Part shown: in pieces, positions 60,495-64,000 of the stretch
Layout: each line of letters begins with the position of its first letter
How positions within the stretch are numbered: position 1 is the first letter of the stretch
DNA from: Ichthyophis bannanicus
Lineage: Eukaryota > Chordata > Amphibia > Gymnophiona > Ichthyophiidae
DNA: 64,000 bases
NCBI GenBank assembly: GCA_033557465.1
Contig: CM066041.1
Span: forward strand, 156,215,532 to 156,279,531
Direction of reading: 5' to 3'
Notes under the pieces: model-generated
Seen by the model: only the letters and a program-made list of their open reading frames with translations
What the model was told of the DNA's origin: nothing
The model's database searches: none
Translations under genes and position numbers: made by a program

Positions 60495-63400
60495 TGGTTT
60501 ATGAGGGGTCTTCTCCTCACCAAACCACCCATCCGACCACCACCAGTGACATGGGATCTCAATGTGGTACTAGCTCAGCTTCTCAAACCGCCTTTCGAGC
60601 CCTTAGCAACCACACAACTCCAATACTTATCGTGGAAGGTATTATTCTTCATCGCCCTGACATCGGCCAGGCGCATTAGTGAGCTTCAGGCCTTAGTGAC
60701 TCATGCTCGCTCCATATACACATTTTCATCATGACAAGGTCGTCCTTTGGACACACCCCCACTTTCTTCTGAAAGTAATATTACCTTTTCATCTTAATCA
60801 GTATTCCTCCCAGTCTTTTTCTCAAGACCTCACGCTTCTCATGCAGAAGCCACCTTGCATACACTTGACTGTAAGAGGGCTGTAGCCTTCTATCTCCAAA
60901 GGACTGAGGACATTAGGAAATCCTCCCAGCTCTTTGTCTCCTTTGATCCTTCTCATCCTTCCAGTGATCAAACATACACTATCCAAATGGATAGCAGACT
61001 GTATTTCTTTCTCATACAATCAAGCATGTCTTTCCCTCAAGGAACTTGTAACTGCACATAATGTCCAAGGAATGGCAACCTCTATTGCTAACCTCCGGTC
61101 CGTAGCCATTGACGAGATTTGCCGAACTGCTACATGGTCCTTTATCCATACCTTCGCAGCCCATTACTGCTTGGACAAGGACCCCCACCAGGATGCAGCC
61201 TTTGGCCAGGCAGTCCTTCAGCATCTCTTTGGAACATAAAACAACTTCTACCTCCCACCCACTTCTTGCCAGATCTCCTTGGCAGGGAAGTCTAGGTTCG
61301 AATGATCCTGTCCCACTTTCTGGCCCGGTTCAATTCTTCAGAGATCTGGGAGCTAAGGAGTCCCATATGTGAAGACTATATTCCTGCTTGTTCCTGGAGA
61401 TAGCATAGTTACTCACCTGTAACAGGTGATCTCCGGGAACAGCAGGAATTTAGTCTTCACAACCCACCCTCCTCTTCTTGGAGTTGTAGGGTTCTTTCTG
61501 TTTTGGTTTTTTTCCCCACTCCTTTTCTTCAGCTACAAACTCAACTGAGGAGAGGGAGTTGGGAGAGTGGGAAGGCAGCAGCGCAGGTACAGTGGATTGC
61601 TCCCAAAGGTTTTCCTACTGGTAGCTGGAGAGATTTCCGCATGGGCTCCGTCGGTACCTGATGTCACTCATATGTGAAGACTAAATTCCTGCTGTTTCCG
61701 GAGATCATCTGTTACAGAAGAATAACTATGTTTTCACTGCCACATGCACAGGGGCATGGATCCTGTGCTGCCTCACCAACTTTTAGCCATGAAGTGCATC
61801 ACCTAATTTGCATGCCCCTTCCCTTTCTGTACTCTTCTGGCTCTAACTCTGCCTCTGAGGCACTTACTGACTGCAGCACAGAGCACAACCCTATTTCCTA
61901 ACACCTCCACAGCACACAACACCAGCAGCCCTCTGAAACCTATCTATTGCATATGCAGATGTGAACAGCGGTCCATCAGGATAGTTTTTGCTGTGTCCAT
62001 GGATGTTTGCTCCCTGTCCCAGCAGAGTGACCGCAGACCTGCTGACCCTGGTGTTGAATTTGTCAGGCTGATGTGTTCCAATTCCATGTCAGCTGTACCA
62101 TGCAGCACCCCCAAAACGATGATCTAGGCAATGATATTCAGTTCCCATCTCCTATTGGCCTCCTATTGTTCCAATGTGTTCAGCCTGCTCCTGCCCTTCA
62201 CATTTCTTAACACTCTCATCTGAACCATTCGTTCAAACCACACAGTTGGCACACTGGAGCATAGCAATTGCAGCTAGCACCTGGCCAGAGGCTGGCTTTA
62301 GCTGTGGTCATGCTAGCAGTGTAGTTGTGTAGATAGTATGTGACTATCATGCCCATAGTAGCCGTGCACCCTGACCTTGGCCCCACTTATTCACATGTTG
62401 ATGCAGTAGCACGGGATTTTTAGCTGTGTGTGGCTCAACCATGTACAAAACCCCACACTTCCGGCTAACACACTTTAGGAAACATGCCCCTTATTATGCA
62501 TTAATTCAAAGGTTAATACTGTTAATTCAATTTAGCGCACACTAATTTTTTTATGGAGCACTGATGAATGCATATCTCTAACAAAGAGTTCTTGTGATCT
62601 AGGTGGAGGAAGTGCATGGGGTCCTGTAGTCTTTTGGGGGCAGTTTCTGCAAATGGTTATTTTTCATTATACCATGACAGTCATGAAACTTATCTAAGCC
62701 AGGGTATATGGAGTATGATCTCAGTCTCTCAAATTTACTGCTAATGCTTGGTGTAGTACTTGTATCACACCAAAGACAGCCTAATTCTGGAGTTCGTAAG
62801 ACACAAGATGCATTTGGCATGTGGCACTTGCCTTTAGTGGATTTAGTGGCAGTAACAGAGACATGGTTCACGGACAACCATGACTGGGATGTAACTATCC
62901 CAGGCTATACTTTCTTCAAAAAGGACAGGTTAGGAAGAAGGGGAGGAGAAGTGGCACTATATGTAAAATATAATATTAAAGCTATGGAAATACAGGGCTT
63001 AAAAGGAAGCGAGGAGGCCCTGTGGGTTAAATTAAAAAGAGGGAAAGGGGAATCCATTTGCATTTGTGTGATATACAGATCACCCTCACAGAGAGAAGAA
63101 GTGGATGGAGATTTAATAGAAGACATATGCAGCGTTGCCAGGAAAGGGGAAGTACTACTGATAGGGGATTTCAATATGCCAGATGATGTTTGGCACATTC
63201 CTCCTGCAGTATCACCTAGAAGTAAGGAGATCCTGGATTTTCACAGGAAGAACTAATCAGGCAGCTGGTAACAGAACCCACATGTGGAGGGGCCAAACTG
63301 GACTTGGTGCTTACCAATGGTGAAAGTGTTTCTGATGTTATAATGGGAGATCATCTTGCTTCCATTGATCACCAGATGGTGTGGTTCAGTATTCGGACTA

Positions 63401-64000
63401 GGACTGATAAAATCCATTCAAAAGCGACTTTAGGAAAACCAATTTTGCCAAGATGTGCCAATACCTCAAGGAGTCATTAGCGGGATGGGAACAGCTGGGG
63501 GATGTAGAAAAACAGTGGGCAAAACTGAAAGGGGATATTTTAAGGGCAACCAACCTCTTTGTCAAAATGATAAATAAAGGTAAAAGGAAAAGGAGACCAC
63601 TATGTTTTTTTTGAAAGAAGTATCTGAAAAGGTGAAGAAAAAGAAATACAAGAGATCACAGAGAGAGGAAGACAGGCATCTATATTTGGAAAATCTTAGG
63701 GATGCTGTCAAGAAAGCAAAGATTCAAAAAGAGGAGGAAATAGCCAATGCAATAAAATGGGGGGATAAGACATTTTTCAGATGTTAGTGAGAGGAGGAAG
63801 GGCAGAAGTAGTATTGTCAGACTCAAGGGTGAAGGGGAGGAATATGTAGAAGCTGATGAGGATAAAGCGGAATTGCTTAACGAATATTTCTGTTCTGTGT
63901 TCACAAATGAAGAACCAGGAGCAGGACCTCAGAAAACACCCACAAACAGGAACACAAGTGAGGGGCATCTTGAATGATTTTCAGAAGACTATGTTCGTAA
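60495..64000 (+). repeat. Tandem duplication unit, copy 2 (incomplete at window end)
   Basis: It repeats 55614 onward: recombinase end (60495-61239), internal complementary region (about 61361-61466), right ITR (about 61506-61716), unassigned sequence, and the CR1-like LINE from about 62708. Small differences are scattered, with a cluster at 63744-63795. The unit should extend to about 65375, beyond the window. Confidence 0.93.
62708..64000 (+). pseudogene. CR1-like LINE ORF2, second copy in the duplication
   Basis: Same endonuclease and linker as 57830-59117, including VTETWFTDNHDWDV, GDFNMPDDVWH (V to D relative to copy 1) and the shared break after SKEILDFHRKN. It ends at the window edge before the RT blocks. 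Confidence 0.88.

Overview
The window looks like intergenic chromatin of a large, repeat-rich vertebrate genome. An amphibian is most plausible, because CR1/L2 LINEs, a DIRS tyrosine-recombinase retrotransposon, CMC/Chapaev-type, hAT and mariner transposons and tRNA-headed SINEs occur together. This is inference; no host exon, rRNA or bona fide tRNA gene was recognised, so the species cannot be fixed. Nearly all recognisable coding sequence is transposable-element protein, mostly decayed and nested.

Layout. 1-5342: fragments of three LINEs (CR1/L3-like, L2-like, CR1-like) and a 1.07 kb homopurine G/A expansion inside a CR1 3' tail. 5345-20903: one CR1-like LINE (ORF1 esterase, ORF2 endonuclease and reverse transcriptase) split by later insertions. 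The largest is a 9.58 kb LTR retrotransposon (6674-16256), which itself carries a hAT element, an antisense LTR-like sequence and a 360 bp retroposon. A SINE and a 2.84 kb Chapaev-like DNA transposon with a long open transposase frame follow. 20907-26520: an antisense CR1-like LINE split by a mariner that carries a SINE, two foldback elements and an ORF1-only retroposon. 27260-39060: a second ORF1-only retroposon, further CR1 and L2 fragments and two hAT MITEs. 39169-40502: a solo LTR distantly related to the 9.58 kb element. 41803-46500: short repeats, SINEs and a second hAT of the family seen at 8.9 kb. 47830-56835: a DIRS-like element with inverted termini, interrupted by a 3.2 kb CR1/L3-like LINE and a short CR1 piece. 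55614-64000: a 4,881 bp tandem duplication whose second copy runs off the window.

The most interesting unit is the 9.58 kb LTR element. It has a SCAN-like capsid region in Gag, then zinc knuckle, protease, dUTPase, reverse transcriptase and RNase H, and then directly the polypurine tract and LTR. No integrase is visible. Its long LTRs carry an ancestral reading frame of about 320 codons. The unrelated-looking solo LTR has a comparable frame with the ATG at the same 27-nt offset and a similar C-terminus, which suggests an LTR-encoded protein. The Chapaev-like transposase at 17998-19725 is the other nearly intact gene.
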